DNA of 25,000 nt from Schizochytrium sp. TIO01. Lineage: Eukaryota; Sar; Bigyra; Thraustochytrida; Thraustochytriidae. This document shows, piece by piece, positions 1 to 9,677 of this stretch. The translations under genes and the position numbers were made by a program. Every line of letters begins with the position of its first letter. Position 1 is the stretch's first letter. Below the pieces are notes generated by a model. That model was not told the DNA's origin and ran no database searches. It saw only the letters and a program-made list of their open reading frames with translations. The DNA is taken from contig SMSO01000018.1 of assembly GCA_004764695.1 (NCBI GenBank), positions 1 to 25,000 of the forward strand, given 5' to 3'.

Positions 1-134
1 AAGGGACAAGCTCAAGTTCCCACGTTGTCGTAGATGCGTTGCGTCAAGAGGAGGTTGGAGTTCTTTGTGGCCCGTCAAAATTCCCTTGGTGCTGCAGACT
101 CGCGGGTGGACTTCAGCGCGAAGAGCATTTATAT

Positions 135-149
135 AGGTAGGTACTACCT
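135..149. repeat. AGGTAG hairpin 1
   Basis: Six-base arms AGGTAG and CTACCT flank the three-base spacer GTA. The same arm sequence recurs in other hairpins of the window. Confidence 0.6.
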
Positions 150-1016
150 GCTACGTATTACAATTTACAAAATTTACATAGTAGAGTAATAGAAGGGTCA
201 TGGCACCAGAACTGGGAGTGTTATTCAATTCTAATCGTGTTGTATCGTAGAACTTGTTGAAGAGTTTGAGCAGAGAGCTTTTCAACTCTAGCTAGTAACC
301 TTCAGGTTGTCATCACAAGCAGCAACAGCAGTAGCACGAATACTGAGGTTTGCTGGCTTCAAGTTTGTCGCATTCCACATTTTAATTTTTTTATTATTAA
401 TTAAAAAATTAAAATAAGAATGCCTAGCTAGACAAGAAAAAAATCGACCAAATACAAAGACAATGACCATGGACCAGGATGGTAAGAAACCTTCACTGCT
501 ATTATCATCGAGGTGTTGCTGCTATTGTCACAGCAGAGAATATGCGATGAACTCCGAAGACGCTGTGTTTGCCGCTGTCCGCCAACTGTCTTCTTCTGGG
601 CTCCAAAGCGGCGGTTGAGTTCTCTTGAGCTGGAAAAGAACTTGAATCGATGTGCTAGCTTTAATGAGTCAGTAACTAGGTAGTACTAGTGGTACTCAGT
701 CCATTTCAATTCGCAAATTATCAAGGTGTCACTGTAGTCGAACCATCCCTCGTTTATGACTATGGATCATGGTTTCGTGGTTTCATCTTTCGCTCTGCGG
801 CGACGACCACGTGGAGGGAGTTGCACCTACGAAGCTGAGCACGCACCTTCAAAGTATTAACTACCACGAAGAGATTGGCGGAGAAGGTTGGCGACCTTTT
901 GGTTCAACTTGTGTGCCGTTCTTTCATTAATGAAAGTGGTGGTAGCACGCAAACACTGCACTGCTACTGCTGGATATGCACTCTTAGCAACATTAAAAAC
1001 AAAACAAAAACTTTTT

Positions 1017-1048
1017 CAGTAGGTAGGTACTTACGTACCTACCTACTG
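1017..1048. repeat. AGGTAG hairpin 2, 14-bp perfect arms
   Basis: Arms CAGTAGGTAGGTAC (1017-1030) and its exact reverse complement (1035-1048) flank the loop TTAC. It is the longest member of the AGGTAG hairpin group and lies outside any gene I can support. Confidence 0.85.
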
Positions 1049-1225
1049 AGCTCTCTATATTGGCGCTCAGCGAAGAAAATGCTGCACGAAGTCGAGAAAA
1101 GTTGCAGGAAACATGAAAAGCTCGAGCTGGAGGTACCGTGGTCGCAGCGAGCGAGCGAGCAACCAGGCAGGCGAACGGCCATGACAACGGAAAGGAAGCC
1201 TTCCTTGCAGGTACCTACTTTCCGT

Positions 1226-1262
1226 AATAAAAACAAAAAACAAAAAACAAAAAACAAAAAAA
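1226..1262. repeat. A-rich (AAAAAAC)n repeat
   Basis: About four copies of an A-rich heptamer ending in C, in a non-coding region. Open frames that cross it are artefacts of low complexity. Confidence 0.8.
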
Positions 1263-1672
1263 GCTTTTCCAAAGCTTTGGCAAATTATATTTTTGTTTTT
1301 ACTTTTACCAACTGTACCTGCCGTGATAATGGAAATAAAATTGTTCTGAGTCTTTAAAGAGGTTTTTCTTCCAGGGAGGCGAATAAACAGCACCTGATTA
1401 TTATTCTTATAATTTATTCCCTATCATTAACTTGGAATCGCAAACTCATAGTTGAAAGGACTCGGAGATAGAAACCCACCAACATTAGCGAATGAGATCA
1501 GTGCTCACGGTTCTCAAGAAGCGAATGAACTTATTTTATTGGCCAGAGGCTTCCCATTGATGAAAACACCACCGTGGGGTGAACGACTTTCTCTTCAAGT
1601 TGATGCAAGCGGCTGAGCACTGCGTTTTGTTGCGCTTGCTTGCCGGTACGATAGGCCGTTAGTTGAGCGGTG

Positions 1673-1728
1673 CTTGCTTGTTTGTTTGTTTGTTTGTTTG
1701 TTTGTTTGTTTGTTTGCTTGCTTGCTTG
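1673..1728. repeat. (YTTG)14 microsatellite
   Basis: Fourteen tetramers: two CTTG, nine TTTG and three CTTG. It is the same repeat class as the much longer tract in intron 1 of the LRR gene. The Cys/Leu/Phe-rich frames through it are not credible proteins. Confidence 0.9.
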
Positions 1729-2682
1729 TTGGTTCTTCGACTCTCTGCTTTCCCGGCATAGCTACTTCGCACAAAGGTACCTCCTTCGTAAGAATACAGC
1801 TATGTATCTCTTATACAATATATATTATGTTACTTATCAAAAGTTTCTCTGGCAGCTGGAAGAGAGAAGCGGTAGTAGTAGCAGCATTGGCACAAGAATG
1901 TTGAAGTTCTTGTGTTGTCGAAGTTTATTGACGCACTGCCACCCTCAGCTCAGACTGAATTGGACTCGCGAAGAGGTTTGAGAACGATGAATCTTGGCGT
2001 TGGGGCTTTTGCCTGCCTCACATGCCCAGGTCTTCGAGGTTGCTCGCGAGTCACGACTCTACGGGTGTGACTGAACTCCTCGCGCAGCGTCTTGCACAAT
2101 TTAAGGGCTGGCTAGCTATAGTTAGGTAGCTGTATTAGCTAGCGATTTAGCAGCCAAGTCCGAATCCACGGTTGCCATGGCTTGGCGATTTTGTAGTTTC
2201 TTGTGCTTCTTGCTGGTTTAACCAAACTGCTTCTTCGACGCTCGCCATAACGTACTCTTGATTGATCAACCAATACATCAATCAATACATCAGTGTCGGC
2301 CTTTGCTCGAGTTCCTACCGCGAGCCATAGATCTAACCCGGATTGAGCTCGGGCTTGGCCTCTTGACGGCAATATTGTCCTTCTCTTGGATGCGAACTAG
2401 GATTAGTAGGCGTACTGTTTTTGTTTTCCTGAGTTCTATAACCCTGGCTAAATTCAAAATGTCCCGAATTATGTCCGCAAAATATTTTTGACTAAAATCG
2501 CCAGAAAACCCTGTAAAGATCTAAAATCGTAAATTTGATTGTATGATCATGTTGAAACAACTGTTTCCCTAAACTGAGCACGATTTCTTTGCAGAAGCAA
2601 GCGTATTGAGCTCACGCTACTCGTCCAAAAATTGGCTCACAACCTCGATAAAACGGCCTAATAGGGCAAATAGGCCTTTAGA

Positions 2683-2709
2683 TTTTCAGGACGTAATACG
2701 TCCTGAAAA
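2683..2709. repeat. Left palindrome of the transposon
   Basis: Perfect palindrome with 12-bp arms TTTTCAGGACGT and ACGTCCTGAAAA around the spacer AAT. It differs from the right-hand palindrome by one symmetrical base pair in each arm (CAGG versus CGGG). Confidence 0.85.
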
Positions 2710-2792
2710 ACTGAACTTTGCATTAGCGAAAACGTATAAGAGTTTGGGTATTTTGGTTAGTTTAATAGTTTAGTTAATATAAACAATAGTAG

Positions 2793-2798
2793 TTTATT
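2793..2798 (-). terminator. Poly(A) signal for the transposase gene
   Basis: AATAAA on the minus strand, about 105 bases beyond the transposase stop codon and just inside the left palindrome. Position and spacing fit a poly(A) signal. No transcript evidence is available. Confidence 0.5.
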
Positions 2799-2902
2799 TT
2801 TGCGTTGCTCAAGTCGGAGAAACATCTAAAGATGAAGATTTCGCGATAAATGAAGATTTTATATAAGCTAAATGTAATATTAATTTTTTGTGTGGATAAT
2901 TT

Positions 2903-5900
2903 TTATGTATGGAAATGAGGAATCGTAATTTGCTCCTCGCTATGAAATTTGATATTGCAATGCTTACAAATGTAAGCATTGCAAGTTTGGCACCATCGAG
3001 TGGTCTTCCGTGGATTACGATATGGATGGTCTGGCGCCGATCCCCGTTCGCAATCAACACAACACATAATGCAGGCTCCCCTCTTCTTGAACTTGCCCAC
3101 GCATTCATGCTGTCCAACTAAACGAGTTTGTAGAAGTTCTGGGAGTCGTGACTTACTGTATTGATACTGTTGCGGCGATTCTAGCGAGGCTGTAGAAGTA
3201 GGCGAAATGGTGTTATCAGTTGCTCTCCAGCAGAATTCTATGTCAGACATGGAACAAGTATTGTCAAATGGGTAAAGGGATTCCATTGAGACAACCCTAA
3301 TTTCTTCTGCGAGACTACTTAGATAGCCTCTATAGCAGCACAGATTTTTGCGTAGCATTGACCATTCCGTAATTGTTTTACACTTCGATGTGAGGTTCCG
3401 ATGCTCCATTGAGAGGAGCTGATACGCTCGAAACGAGTTGTATAAAATATAGTCAATGAATGTTAAACAAACCAAAGCATTAGGAGTCAGCTTTGAAGTA
3501 CGAATGCTCGCTCCATTGATAGTTTTTCTAGTGATATCAACTCCGCCCATCATCTTATTCCAGACACTAACAGTCAAAGGCAGTAGGCGTTTGCAAGGCG
3601 GTGGGGTTCCGTTGACCAGCACGTCGTCACTATGCCTCCGCCAAAGCTGCAAAGCGAGTTCGGCACTGTGTAAATCCACAGCATAACCCCAGTCTGGTGA
3701 TTGGTCTGGTGCAAAACGAGGAAACCTACCAAGTTGATTGCCATAAGCAAAGCCCATGTATTCATCACTCAACGCTTTGAAATACTCACGCCATGACTGG
3801 CGCTGGGCACATGAGACTTTGATTAGCACTCCTTGCATGATTTCCTCAGTTGTGGCATATATAAGGAGGGTGTAAGGGACATCTAAAGTAGCTGCATGAT
3901 GGATACACTGAGTTCGAAACGACGGATTTGGGACTAACGACTCGAACTCACTTGTTCCACATTTGCATTCGTGCCACGCACTCTGACCAGCAACTCGAGA
4001 CTTTAACTCATCTATAGTTTTGGCATTTGTACTTGTTTTGATTTCTAAGGCAAATACATCATCTATAACAAAATTGTTTCCTTCTAGCTCTGTATTCCTC
4101 AAAAGAACAGCTGCACCGTCGGGTGAGTCTGCTACAAATTGGACTTCCCGATTAATAATCAGACCATATTTGCGTAGCTGGAGAATACAGAATTTATTGG
4201 AACTTGCTTTCTTAACCCATCTGGAAAGATCTTTCGCCACGTCTGCCTCATTTTCAATCCCCAAAGCCAGTGGGTTTTTATGATTCGAAAACCCATTTTG
4301 AATAGGCTTCATAAACCAACTTGGTGTGATTGTTCTAAGAAATGATTTCTGGCGTTCCTCGAAAGTGCATGTATGGTTATCATCAATCGTTTCAGAATTG
4401 TGCAAGGGAAAGCTGTCCCCAATGTCACTACTGTCACTCATTTCCAGCAGGTCTTGAGTAGTGGACTCCTGAGATGCATGCTGAGGGTGTATGTCTTCCT
4501 GTAAGGAAGATAGTTCTCCGTTTGAGACCGTTTCATGATCTATAGTTCTTGATAGGATGTCTACGATCCGCTTGGCTAGTTCGATCTTTTTGCCATCAGT
4601 CTTTGCACCTACATCCAAAGAAAGTAACTTTTGGATAAGCTCATTTTTGTTCATACGTTGCATCCAGTATGTATATTCAAGAATAAGACCCTCCCCTTGA
4701 CGCTTCCTTTTATATTGCTTCTGAGCTCCTTCAGATGAATAAGAAGAACGCTTATTAGGACGGGGGAATAATGAGATAATTCGTTGCGGGTCAAGACAAG
4801 CGAACGATTTCACATCGTGGTGTAAGGCCATAAGCTCATCCGAATGAACGAATGGAGCATTTTTAAAGTTGATACAGGTAAAAGCACCGGTGCTTGTAAT
4901 TCTAAATTGCCGAGCCATAAACCAGTCAGGTGTTCTTTGGGAAATTGTCATTGAGAAGATATTGGCGTTCACAAGGTTAATTTTATGATTAGCTTGTGCC
5001 TTCATCTTATATGTACTCATGTCACACGGCTCTATCTCAATCTCAGCATGTGGAACGCGCTTTACACCACCTGGTGAGTTCCAATCTACTCCAGCAGGAA
5101 GTACTTCGTAACTCCAAACTTGGTCAGCCAAACAACGGTCGTTCGTGATGAGTTGTGCAACTCTATGCTTTCCCGCACCGTGACGCATCATCATCGCAGC
5201 AACAAAATCGCCATTCTGGTATCTTTGAGCGGTGTAGGTGCTTCGACGGCCATTCCTGTTAATGATAGTTTGACTTCCCCTCACAGGCGTAGCAGGAACT
5301 GGTCCTTCAACATCTATAAACGGGAATGACGAGGTCTTGCGACAAGTTCCAAGAAATTTGACTCCCTTTGACTGAAGAATTTGAGTTATGTTTGTTGCAC
5401 GATCCATATCCTGAGGTTTCGATAATGCCAGATAACCACGATCAATGAATACACGAAGCTCTGAAGACACAGACGCATCAGGGCTTTCTCCTGACTCCCC
5501 CTCATTCAGAAAATCTATTGCCTTGCTTACAATTTTATGAACAGGTGAGTGGGAAGTCTCTAACCGTGGTACTAGGAGCAGACCTGTACCCACAGAGCAC
5601 ACAAGATGTATCACGGGTTTCTGTTTTTTTGTTTTCGTTGGAATGGTACGAATTCCAAAATTCTCCCACTGAGGAGAACCATAGGGAAGCTTGTCGTCAT
5701 CAAGATCGATCCAAGTGGTTTTAGGGACAAAGAACATCTTCACCCAATGGCGCTGAGCAGCACCTCCCATTTCATGGATGATCGGACTTGAGGAGCATAC
5801 TCTAGCCTCGCGTGACCCTTTTGTTGCCCGATTGGACTTGTCCAGGCTCATTGCCTTTCGAACTTTTGAATAGGATACCGTATGGGCTAGATTCCAATGA

Positions 5901-6418
5901 CCTGGTGGGTCCTCAAGACACTCCGAGAACGACTTTCCTGCAACTCGCAGAGAAATTTCAACGAGAAGGTAGGCACGGAAATCTTGATCCGTGATAGAAA
6001 ATGGCGGAGATGCGTTTGAGCTAAGACTATTCAACCATTCCTTAACTGCAATCACCCAGCCTGGCGGCAAACAAATCTTGAAACTATCAAGCCTGGTAAA
6101 TTTGTAGTTATTGTCAACACGAAGAACCTTTCGAATCCTTTTAGTAATCTCCGAACTTTCTTGTTGAACCTTGGGGAGCATTAATTCGCTTGAGCAATTG
6201 TACTTGAGTTGGACTGCGTTCATGCCAAGTTGAGACCCAGATAGGTTGCTGTGGTACTTTGCGCCTTCAGTGGAGTAAGATTGAAAGGTCCAGTTTTCAT
6301 GGCCAGGAGTACTTGCCGATGAACACTCATAGAGATCGTTCTCGTCTTCATCAGAAGAAGACTCATCAGAGGAAATGTAGATTGAGTCCTTGTCATTCTC
6401 GACGTCATCTAGAGACAT
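2903..6418 (-). CDS. PiggyBac-type transposase with nested SAP and YqaJ-type nuclease domains
   Basis: Intronless 1171-aa protein, predicted to act in the nucleus by cutting and joining transposon DNA. The N-terminus is acidic and Ser-rich (about 11-28). PiggyBac-family (DDE_Tnp_1_7) marks are: a first Asp cluster near 238-242 (WIDLDDDKLPYG), a second in VFIDRGY (D326) with GTCR shortly after, and a third in WNKMMGGVD (D961). Between the second and third Asp lies a YqaJ-like nuclease: start-type motif DWFMARQFRITST (498-510), GIENE (720-724), SPDG (D767), LEIKTS (E792, K794) and a Gln near 837. A SAP-like DNA-binding motif (about 588-622) sits inside the nuclease region. The C-terminus (1105-1159) is a zinc-binding tail with CxxCC, C, CxxC and CKHC pairs, like the PiggyBac Cys-rich domain. 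All key residues are present and the frame is intact, so it may be active. The start chosen is the first ATG of the frame. PiggyBac transposases are usually near 600 aa, and the insertion explains the extra length. Confidence 0.85.
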   Translation of the reverse strand: MSLDDVENDKDSIYISSDESSSDEDENDLYECSSASTPGHENWTFQSYSTEGAKYHSNLSGSQLGMNAVQLKYNCSSELMLPKVQQESSEITKRIRKVLRVDNNYKFTRLDSFKICLPPGWVIAVKEWLNSLSSNASPPFSITDQDFRAYLLVEISLRVAGKSFSECLEDPPGHWNLAHTVSYSKVRKAMSLDKSNRATKGSREARVCSSSPIIHEMGGAAQRHWVKMFFVPKTTWIDLDDDKLPYGSPQWENFGIRTIPTKTKKQKPVIHLVCSVGTGLLLVPRLETSHSPVHKIVSKAIDFLNEGESGESPDASVSSELRVFIDRGYLALSKPQDMDRATNITQILQSKGVKFLGTCRKTSSFPFIDVEGPVPATPVRGSQTIINRNGRRSTYTAQRYQNGDFVAAMMMRHGAGKHRVAQLITNDRCLADQVWSYEVLPAGVDWNSPGGVKRVPHAEIEIEPCDMSTYKMKAQANHKINLVNANIFSMTISQRTPDWFMARQFRITSTGAFTCINFKNAPFVHSDELMALHHDVKSFACLDPQRIISLFPRPNKRSSYSSEGAQKQYKRKRQGEGLILEYTYWMQRMNKNELIQKLLSLDVGAKTDGKKIELAKRIVDILSRTIDHETVSNGELSSLQEDIHPQHASQESTTQDLLEMSDSSDIGDSFPLHNSETIDDNHTCTFEERQKSFLRTITPSWFMKPIQNGFSNHKNPLALGIENEADVAKDLSRWVKKASSNKFCILQLRKYGLIINREVQFVADSPDGAAVLLRNTELEGNNFVIDDVFALEIKTSTNAKTIDELKSRVAGQSAWHECKCGTSEFESLVPNPSFRTQCIHHAATLDVPYTLLIYATTEEIMQGVLIKVSCAQRQSWREYFKALSDEYMGFAYGNQLGRFPRFAPDQSPDWGYAVDLHSAELALQLWRRHSDDVLVNGTPPPCKRLLPLTVSVWNKMMGGVDITRKTINGASIRTSKLTPNALVCLTFIDYILYNSFRAYQLLSMEHRNLTSKCKTITEWSMLRKNLCCYRGYLSSLAEEIRVVSMESLYPFDNTCSMSDIEFCWRATDNTISPTSTASLESPQQYQYSKSRLPELLQTRLVGQHECVGKFKKRGACIMCCVDCERGSAPDHPYRNPRKTTRWCQTCNAYICKHCNIKFHSEEQITIPHFHT

Positions 6419-6833
6419 GACACACAGCTGACGTTAAACTCAAGCGCCAATGGACCTCTTCGCTGAGGGAAGTGCTGATAGATCCCAAGTAGACTAGCAA
6501 GTGGACGATGAAGTAAGGTATGATGTACTTTTGTTGGTACTGCTGGCACTACATGCTGGCGCAAGATATTATTGATGTTTATCAGTATTAATTGTCTGGT
6601 AGAACAGGTACCGTGGGAGAACCTAACGACCATGTGTCAAATACCTGTTAACCTAACCACCACCTAACCGCCACTGAGAATGTCATTGTTTGGTCCTAAA
6701 CTCAACTATCAATCGGAGAATCATGAGAACATGATAACATATGGACAGGTGAGGTCGGGGAGGGTAAACTAAACGAGTTTCATCCCGAACAGAGCTAGAC
6801 TGTTGAATTGATCAATGACTCAAGTAGGTACAT
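6419..6833. promoter_or_regulatory. Upstream region of the transposase gene
   Basis: Non-coding stretch between the transposase ATG and the first right-hand palindrome. It presumably contains the minus-strand promoter. I see no convincing TATA box. A minus-strand open frame overlapping the start (6409-6633) is in a different frame and lacks family features. Confidence 0.35.
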
Positions 6834-6864
6834 ATTTTTCGGGACGTAATAAGTCCTTAAATAC
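6834..6864. repeat. Degenerate right palindrome
   Basis: The first arm ATTTTTCGGGACGT and the AAT spacer match the perfect copy at 6892-6922, but the second arm is decayed (AAGTCCTTAAATA). It lies 58 bp from the perfect copy in the same orientation. Confidence 0.7.
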
Positions 6865-6891
6865 TCTACCGGGAAAATTAAAGTTTATCCG

Positions 6892-6922
6892 ATTTTTCGG
6901 GACGTAATACGTCCCGAAAAAT
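6892..6922. repeat. Right palindrome of the transposon, perfect
   Basis: Perfect palindrome with 14-bp arms ATTTTTCGGGACGT and ACGTCCCGAAAAAT around the spacer AAT. It is nearly the same sequence as the left palindrome 4.2 kb away. Confidence 0.9.
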
Positions 6923-7688
6923 AGCCAGGGATAAGAGCTGAGAAATCGATTGTTTGCTTTCAACTCGAGTCGTGCCACTTTTGGCAGGACGGCCCATTTA
7001 TGCATAAAGTGCATGCTAGTCGGAGTGCTATTGCAAAGCCTAGCAGTGCCCAGGATGGAGGAATCAGTCGAAAGAAAGAAAGACAAACTTCAAAGTCGGA
7101 AGCGAAAGGCTCAGTTCTCACTGATTAGACCAAAGCACTGGACAGTTCTATCGTCACTCGAGGACCTGTGTGTGTCTTTTCATACTACTGGACGCCTCGG
7201 AGATAACGTTCATGTGTAGCACCCGCAAAGCAGCACGCTAGAAAGCATGTAAACAGGACATCACTAGGATGCTACTATCCCTTGAATGTGAAGAGCCTGC
7301 ATTGTCTGGAGCAATGAAAATAATGCAGAAGAGCATATTTTGTACCTTCTCTGAGTCGTTGCTTACCTTTTAAAGTTACTTTATTTATATTTTAATCATC
7401 TCTATATGTAATAATTTTTAATTATAAGTAAACGATCATACTGATTTACGTAAATAGGAGGTAGTAATGAGGAGGATGATGAATATTTAAAAAAATGAAA
7501 AAATATTTTATTTTTTTTTCTCTAACTTTACTTGCTAGCTATACCATACAGAAATGTCTCAAGACTTTCGAAGATGAGAGGAATACCCTAATACTCTTCG
7601 TGTTTACCACTGACTGCGATGTTCTGAATAGCGCTAGGTAAGAATTCTACGTTCTTGAAAAGAACTGGCAAATGCTGCAAGTAGTAGT
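6923..7688. other. Non-coding stretch
   Basis: No protein family is recognisable. An open plus-strand frame (about 6950-7219) lacks an ATG start and conserved motifs. A second exon-like frame runs from about 7242 after an AG to a TAA near 7371, which is within the range expected by chance. Positions 7370-7520 are very AT-rich. Confidence 0.4.
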
Positions 7689-7761
7689 AAGAGGAGGGAG
7701 AGAAAGGAAAAAAGAAAAAGAAAAAAAGGGAAAAAGGAAAAAGGAAAAGAAAAGAAAAAAG
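7689..7761 (+). promoter_or_regulatory. 73-nt uninterrupted polypurine tract
   Basis: Every base from 7689 to 7761 is A or G. The tract ends about 236 bases before the ATG of the polyQ protein. Such tracts exclude nucleosomes and often sit in eukaryotic promoters; here that role is inferred from position only. Confidence 0.55.
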
Positions 7762-7782
7762 TGATTCTTTGATTCAACATTA

Positions 7783-7838
7783 AATCGATTGATCAATCAG
7801 TCAGACAGTCAATCAATCAATTAATCGGTCGATCAAAT
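7783..7838. repeat. ATCA/ATCG-type degenerate tetranucleotide repeat
   Basis: Degenerate ATCA/GTCA/ATCG units directly after the polypurine tract, in the presumed promoter or 5' UTR of the next gene. Confidence 0.6.
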
Positions 7839-7997
7839 TTTGAATTGCTCGATTGAGCGGGCGGCGCCTTTGCAGGTGCTCGTCTTGGCACTCGGTGGAG
7901 GTCCTTCCCGTGCTCGCCCTTTGGTAGGGTACCGAGAGCACGCAGGTCGCGACCACACTTCGTGTTGGCAAGTGGCCCTCCTTTAAAAACTGGAAAG

Positions 7998-8482
7998 ATG
8001 TCTTCACGAGGGGTCTCATCGACATCTTCGTCGTCACCAAAACCTGCTGCGGTGCCGCCCTCATCGTCCTCGGGGGGCGGTGTGGCTATCCCTGCTCGGG
8101 GTCCCAAGCGGAGGCAGGTTTCGCGCGAAGAGTCTGAGTCACATAGCAGCTGCGACTCGCTCGCCAACGGCAGTACAAGCGGTGTCTCTGCGAGCGGTGG
8201 TATTGAGTGTGACGCTGTCTTTTCGCCTCTTCAGGGATTAGACTGCACTTTGGAAGGACTACGCGCAAAGAAAAGATCTGCAGAAGAGTACTTGAATAAA
8301 CTGGATGAGGAACGTAACAAGACTCTCATGTATCAGCAGACTATTCAGCAGACTATCAAGGCTCTCGAGGACATGCATAAATTTCAATCTAGTCTGCACT
8401 TACAGCCATCGTTGATGATGGGCAGTATGGGTAATATAAGATTCGGAGCTCCCGGAAACCCAGCCTCAGCAGGGCTTGTGCA

Positions 8483-8513
<31 letters not shown>

Positions 8514-9677
8514 CAAAAGAAACAGCAACAACAGAGAGAGAGGGAACAGAAGCAGAAACAGAAACAGCAGCAACAAGAACAGTTTCAACTACAGCAAGAG
8601 CAATTTCAATTGCAGCTTCAGCTCCAACAGCAGCAGGAACAGCAAAAGCAACAACAATCAAGATCACAGGCAACTATGGCTTGCTTAACTTCACCGGCAA
8701 ATCTCGCGCAGAGGCACCTTACGCAATTGCAACTTGCTAGCGCATTTGGGCTGAATGGGATCGGGGATCTTAATAAGGGCAACTCGTCAAGTAACGCCCA
8801 GGACTTGGATTCCTCCGCTTTGAGTCGCGTTAACTTGGAAAAGCTTATGACGCAAGACCCATTTGCTGCCTCTATACTTGCATCTGTGTCGCGCAATGCA
8901 GCGAATGCTGCGTCGTCCCCTGTGCCTGGCTCCCAGACAATGTCCTCTGTTGCTGCACACATGTCTAGCTTCAAACCTGGAGCTACCTCAGCCTCCATGA
9001 CCCTACCACTCTCAAAGTCCGTCCAGAAACCCATGGGTGGGCCATCCTCAATCACCTTGCCCATCTCAAGAGCTTCATCCAAGGTACCTCCGTCGTCAGC
9101 ATCAATGACCCTGCCGTCTAATTCTAAGGTGAACGCAAATTCGGCACCATCAAACTCCTCAACAAATACCTCCTCGGCGCCTCAGGCTGCTGCTTCATCT
9201 AATGGCGGAGGGGGCGGAGGCGGTGTGCTACGAGGAGTTGTGGCACGCTTGACAGCAACACAACGATCCTCCTCCTCTGCTTCGCTCTCGTCGTCTTCTT
9301 CTTCCTCTGGGTCTCTTCCATCCGCATCAAAGATCAAGGACGGACTGTCTCCTACCGCTGCAGGCACAAGCTCTGTTCATCAATATGCAGACATTGGTGC
9401 ACAGCAAATTCTGACGGGTAAAATCACAAGATACTTGGTAGATTCTGGTAGCAACATGAACAAGGCATTCACCCCTAAAGAAATTGCAGTTGCGATCAAG
9501 GGAGACACATCCATGGTCTCGGCAATTTTGCAAACTTTGCAGCATAAGCGAACTGTGGACGAGGTCATGAAGCTGCCTAAAGGTGGTAATCGCAAGGTAA
9601 AGGCGTACTACATCTCTAAGAAATCTGTTCCTGATAGTCCGACGAGCGATTCTTCCAGTGATGATGAGGAGGAGTAA
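7998..9677 (+). CDS. PolyQ and Ser-rich putative nuclear protein with coiled coil and winged-helix-like C-terminus
   Basis: Intronless 559-aa reading frame. The frame is open from a GTG at 7962, but the first ATG (7998, context GAAAGATGT with a purine at -3) is the likely start. In order: a Ser/Pro-rich N-terminus; a basic PKRRQ-like patch near residue 36 that could be a nuclear signal; a charged predicted coiled coil (about 82-129); a Gln-rich block encoded by CAG/CAA (about 162-224); a long Ser/Ala/Thr-rich disordered region with a Gly run; a compact C-terminal segment (about 462-543); and an acidic SSDDEEE tail. The C-terminal segment contains GKITRYLV, FTPKEIAVAI and VSAILQTLQ and ends in KVKAYYISKK, a pattern typical of winged-helix DNA-binding folds. 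I do not recognise the family. A role in transcription or chromatin is inferred from the composition and the winged-helix pattern. Confidence 0.75.
8481..8669 (+). repeat. CAG/CAA repeat coding for the polyQ block
   Basis: It opens with a run of CAG then CAA codons and continues as imperfect CAG/CAA with Lys, Glu, Arg, Leu and Phe codons. The first pure run is prone to length change. Reading frames in other registers (Ala- or Ser/Asn-rich) are shadows. Confidence 0.85.

Larger units (their letters stand above)
1..2640. other. Left flank without a recognisable gene
   Basis: I see no protein family in any frame. The open frames here are short, low in complexity and lack conserved motifs. An open frame enters from the left edge and stops near 135, so a gene end lying mostly outside the window cannot be excluded. 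One weak start-exon candidate is the ATG at 469-471, in good context and followed after four codons by a GTAAG donor at 482. It could join to sequence near 540-618, but no downstream continuation was found. The rest is simple repeats and small hairpins, listed separately. Confidence 0.5.
2683..6922 (-). mobile_element. Candidate PiggyBac-like DNA transposon
   Basis: The proposed element holds a single intronless transposase gene (minus strand, 2903-6418). It is bounded by closely related long palindromes: one at the left (2683-2709) and two at the right (6834-6864 and 6892-6922). Read inward, the left and rightmost palindromes are followed by loosely similar sequence, both with AACTTT shortly after the palindrome, as expected for imperfect terminal inverted repeats. 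A poly(A) motif lies inside at 2793-2798. A small hairpin with arms GGCCTA/TAGGCC sits just outside the left palindrome (2655-2676). I could not find matching TTAA target duplications at the palindrome edges, so the exact ends are uncertain. The palindromes could be subterminal binding sites instead of the tips. Confidence 0.6.

Noticed and set aside
469-620. Start exon at the ATG at 469 spliced to an open segment near 540
   Set aside because: The join gives only about 30 residues before a stop, needs an intron near 60 nt with an uncertain acceptor, and no later exon was found. Chance is a sufficient explanation.
875-1357. 160-codon plus-strand open frame
   Set aside because: It has no ATG at the 875 start, crosses a palindrome and an A-rich simple repeat, and has no motif or plausible composition.
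6648-6651. TTAA next to CCTAACC as a PiggyBac end
   Set aside because: PiggyBac ends start with TTAA followed inward by the terminal repeat. Here the repeat-like sequence is on the outer side, and the inner sequence does not match the left TTAA candidate at 2774-2777.
8389-9082. Minus-strand Ala/Val- and Cys/Ser-rich frames opposite the polyQ gene
   Set aside because: They are shadows of CAG/CAA and serine codon runs on the opposite strand.
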